A stretch of 21,608 bases of DNA from Gnetum montanum (lineage: Eukaryota; Streptophyta; Gnetopsida; Gnetales; Gnetaceae), in contig MNCI01014774.1 in the NCBI GenBank assembly GCA_015680685.1, positions 1,122,375-1,143,982 on the forward strand, written 5' to 3'. Below are positions 19,440 to 21,608 of the stretch, one piece after another (the stretch's first letter is position 1; every line of letters starts with the position of its first letter). The notes below the pieces were generated by a model. The model was not told the origin of the DNA and did no database searches. It worked only from the letters and a program-made list of their open reading frames with translations. The position numbers and the translations under genes are program-made.

Positions 19440-20819
19440 TAACATTTCTTTTTTTTTACAACATCGTTATACTTTTTCATTTCTTTATGTGTTTTGTGTT
19501 ATCCATCTTGTCAAGTTTGTCATTTAATAAGTGTTCTTCATGATGGTATGAACTATTTTCCTATTGATTGCTAATGTTTGGTTTTTACCTTTAAGTTATG
19601 ATGTTGATACTAAGGTATGGTTCTTTTCATATGACAGGTAATGAGTCCACTTCATCCATTTATCCACAAAATTATATGGTCTCTCTTAACTTGGAAATGT
19701 ACAGTCACTTTCTAATAAGAATTATAACAAATTGGTGACTGGGTATTTCTCAAACTAAGGAAGGACTCAAGGATTGAAAAGGGTGTGACTTCAAGGGAAC
19801 TTGATGCATTTGTATTGGCCATTATCTTGGGTGCTTGGATGTTTTTCTTCCTGAGTTTTCTTACTGTTTCGATGTTACCCAATTATCGGGAAGCTGAGTG
19901 AATAAAAATAAAAATAATAAGTCCTTGCATGGTGTGGTTCCCATGAAAAATACAAACATAAAAAAAACATTGTGGGAATTCAAAGCACACCCCTTAGACG
20001 GAATAATAATTTGGGCTACAAGCACTGGTTATGGAACTAAAATAAACATGTTCCCTCTAACTAAGGCCCTTCTCACTTCCTATCTTCTCCTCTTTTGTTT
20101 CGTCGGAATGGTGGTGGCTCTTTGGAGAAGGCATTCTTGTTACTTCGGGTGGATGGATTAGCCAAATGTATTAATGTGAAGTCACTGGATGTGGTTTTTT
20201 TGAGGCTTGATTTGGACTGAGAGTTGCTAAGTCACATCAATCATCAAACACACAAGGGGCTGTACATCACCTTGTTCTTGAGACTCCATTTCATTCTCCT
20301 CTTTCCATCATTCTTCCTCCATTGTTCACCTCATTGCCAGTTGTACCATTAGTGTATATCTTGGTGGATACATTGTTTTCTTTTTGGTAAATTCTTGTGG
20401 TTAAGACTTTAACTCTTGTTCCAAATGACATTCCCAGAGCCTACGGACTCTTCGAATGTGGGTTTGTCAGGGCATTACGGGCATGAGCCTGCTTTGGGGA
20501 GGACCCACTGACATTCCTATTTGGTGCACCAGTTAAATTTTTTCCCTTAAACATTTTTTGCAATCAATTTTATTTTGTTCATTCCCATCTTGACATCCAT
20601 TTCATCGATGTTATAGTTGTCTCTTTTTCTTCCTCTTTCTTATTCCTTTTCTTTTTCCATTCTCTCATTATCGTTGGTTCACGATTAGTCATGGGGGTTT
20701 GAGTCCAATTTTTTCGATTTTCTCCTAACACCTACACCTTTGGTAGTTACCACCATTATATCTCCAGACCCGTATCAGCCATACCACAACTCAGCCAATG
20801 GACCTTTCATTGAAGCAAG

Positions 20820-20879
20820 GTATCAACTGCATTGAAATTCATTTACCCTTGCTAATATAAGATTGTGTTGTATGTGCAG
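20820..20879 (+). other. Possible 60-base intron in element B
   Basis: CAAG|GTATCAACTG ... TTGCTAATATAAG ... TGTATGTGCAG|ATGG. Same ends and length as in A. In B the unspliced frame has a TAA inside this segment; removing it leaves the frame open in both copies. Without transcripts this remains a guess. Confidence 0.3.
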
Positions 20880-21237
20880 ATGGCAATCATATAACAACAG
20901 ATTGGATCTGGAGGGAACACTTGGAATGGATTGATGCTGAAATAGCTTTGCAAGGAGCAATATCGATGGTGTGCTTACGAATAGACAACGAAAGATGCAA
21001 TCTTGGCATTGGCAGCAGCAAGACTTCTTCTCTCTTCTCTCTTCTCTCTTAGCTACCAAATAAGGCCTGATGTCAAATGTATAAGGTGTTCACTCTTGTT
21101 GTCATGAACACCAGTTTTTTCTTGTCTTGTAATGATGATCCATTCACATGTCATCCCATTCACCATTAGTTCCATTCACATTAATAATTACATACCATTC
21201 CAATATTTTGTATGGAACTCGAGGAAAAGTTTTTATT

Positions 21238-21251
21238 CAGTCATGGGGGTA
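21238..21251 (+). other. Polypurine tract of element B
   Basis: CAGTCATGGGGGTA directly before the 3' LTR start, identical to that of element A. It marks the 3' LTR boundary at 21252. Confidence 0.65.
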
Positions 21252-21608
21252 TGATGAGACGCGATATCGCATGGGCCGCGATATCGCGTCCGTCGCGATA
21301 TTGCATCATCCCCCGTGATATAACGTACGCGATATCACAGTGCACCACCAAGTCTATAAATAAGAGGTGGCTCTCCCTTGTTTCTCATTCTAGGCCTAGA
21401 CTATAGTGAAACTCTGGCAGTTTTACCTCTCTAGAGATAGAATATTTTCCATGTGCCCGTAGTAGGAGCTCCAAAGTAAACGGATCTTTATTCGAGCAAA
21501 TATTGTACCTAAACACAAGTTTGTGTACGGAAATAAAGACAAACTTCTTGGATAAACCTTGCAGTGCATGGAATAGGCTAAATAGGACTTTATTTATTGT
21601 TATTTATT
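21252..21608 (+). repeat. 3' LTR of element B, cut by the window edge
   Basis: Begins TGATGAGACGCGATATCGC. Four GCGATAT(C/T)(G/A)C motifs and a decayed fifth lie before the TATA box at 21355-21362. After the TATA box it aligns without gaps to the 5' LTR up to the window end (equivalent to 15582). The block before the TATA box is 103 bp here, 83 in the 5' LTR and 66 in A. Confidence 0.9.
21355..21362 (+). promoter_or_regulatory. TATA box of element B 3' LTR
   Basis: TATAAATA in the same TCTATAAATAAGAGG context as the 5' LTR. In a 3' LTR it could drive read-out transcription into flanking DNA. Confidence 0.65.

Larger units (their letters stand above)
19349..21237 (+). other. Long 3' non-coding region of element B
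   Basis: About 1.9 kb from the gag-pro stop to the polypurine tract, homologous to 12558-10726 of A throughout. No pol domain is seen in six frames. Contents: a 15-bp tandem repeat just after the stop, a second AGTCATGGGGG motif at 20688-20698, a 60-base intron-like segment, and an open stretch near 20880-21050 including DWIWREHLEWI, which A shares. I do not recognise that peptide. Confidence 0.6.
15246..21608 (+). mobile_element. Element B: near-complete gag-pro-only LTR retrotransposon
   Basis: Order on the plus strand: 5' LTR 15246-15866, primer-binding site 15868-15885, leader, gag-pro frame 16010-19348, 1.9 kb non-coding region, polypurine tract 21238-21251, 3' LTR from 21252 running off the edge. 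Over the 254 bases from the TATA box to the edge, I count about 14 differences between the two LTRs, nearly all transitions, with no gap; the element is therefore old. It lacks reverse transcriptase, RNase H and integrase. Element A shares this layout, so absence of pol is a family trait and not damage to one copy. It would depend on enzymes from another element. Confidence 0.9.

Overview
The window looks like repeat-rich nuclear DNA of a seed plant. It is AT-rich and holds decayed plant-type Ty3/gypsy LTR retrotransposons, a primer-binding site matching plant tRNA-Asp, and a broken leucine-rich-repeat (F-box/LRR-like) gene. I see no intact cellular gene and no bacterial, organellar or CRISPR feature. 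The species cannot be fixed from the sequence.

Layout: 1-996, minus strand, is the 5' end of element C (LTR terminus, primer-binding site and an almost intact gag start that runs off the left edge). 997-3730 is non-coding, with scattered degenerate repeats and a 159-bp tandem repeat (2903-3332). 3740-5930 holds two partial, partly permuted copies of a minus-strand LRR-type gene. 6670-6815 is a compound microsatellite. 6850-9925, minus strand, is the decayed pol of element D (reverse transcriptase, RNase H, a second RNase H, integrase), which looks like the Tat lineage and carries an AT-rich insertion in integrase. 9926-14118, minus strand, is element A (3' LTR, polypurine tract, long 3' non-coding region, gag-pro remnant), inserted into D's reverse transcriptase and truncated at 14118. 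14119-15245 is AT-rich DNA with a possible SINE-like trace. 15246-21608, plus strand, is element B: 5' LTR, primer-binding site, one gag-pro reading frame, 1.9 kb of 3' non-coding DNA and the start of the 3' LTR.

A, B and C belong to one family. Its LTRs run TGATG...CATCA, it is primed by tRNA-Asp, and its U3 carries repeated GCGATATCGC palindromes just upstream of a TATA box. A and B both end their gag-pro frame at the same conserved C-terminus and then go straight into homologous non-coding DNA with no reverse transcriptase, RNase H or integrase. This points to a gag-protease-only, non-autonomous LTR family that must borrow polymerase and integrase. It is the most interesting system here. 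D has those enzymes, but nothing visible shows that D is the partner.

Element B's gag-pro frame spans 3,339 bp with about 19 internal stops and no frameshift. Most stops that can be compared with a sister copy are C-to-T or G-to-A changes, as expected for methylated, silenced DNA.
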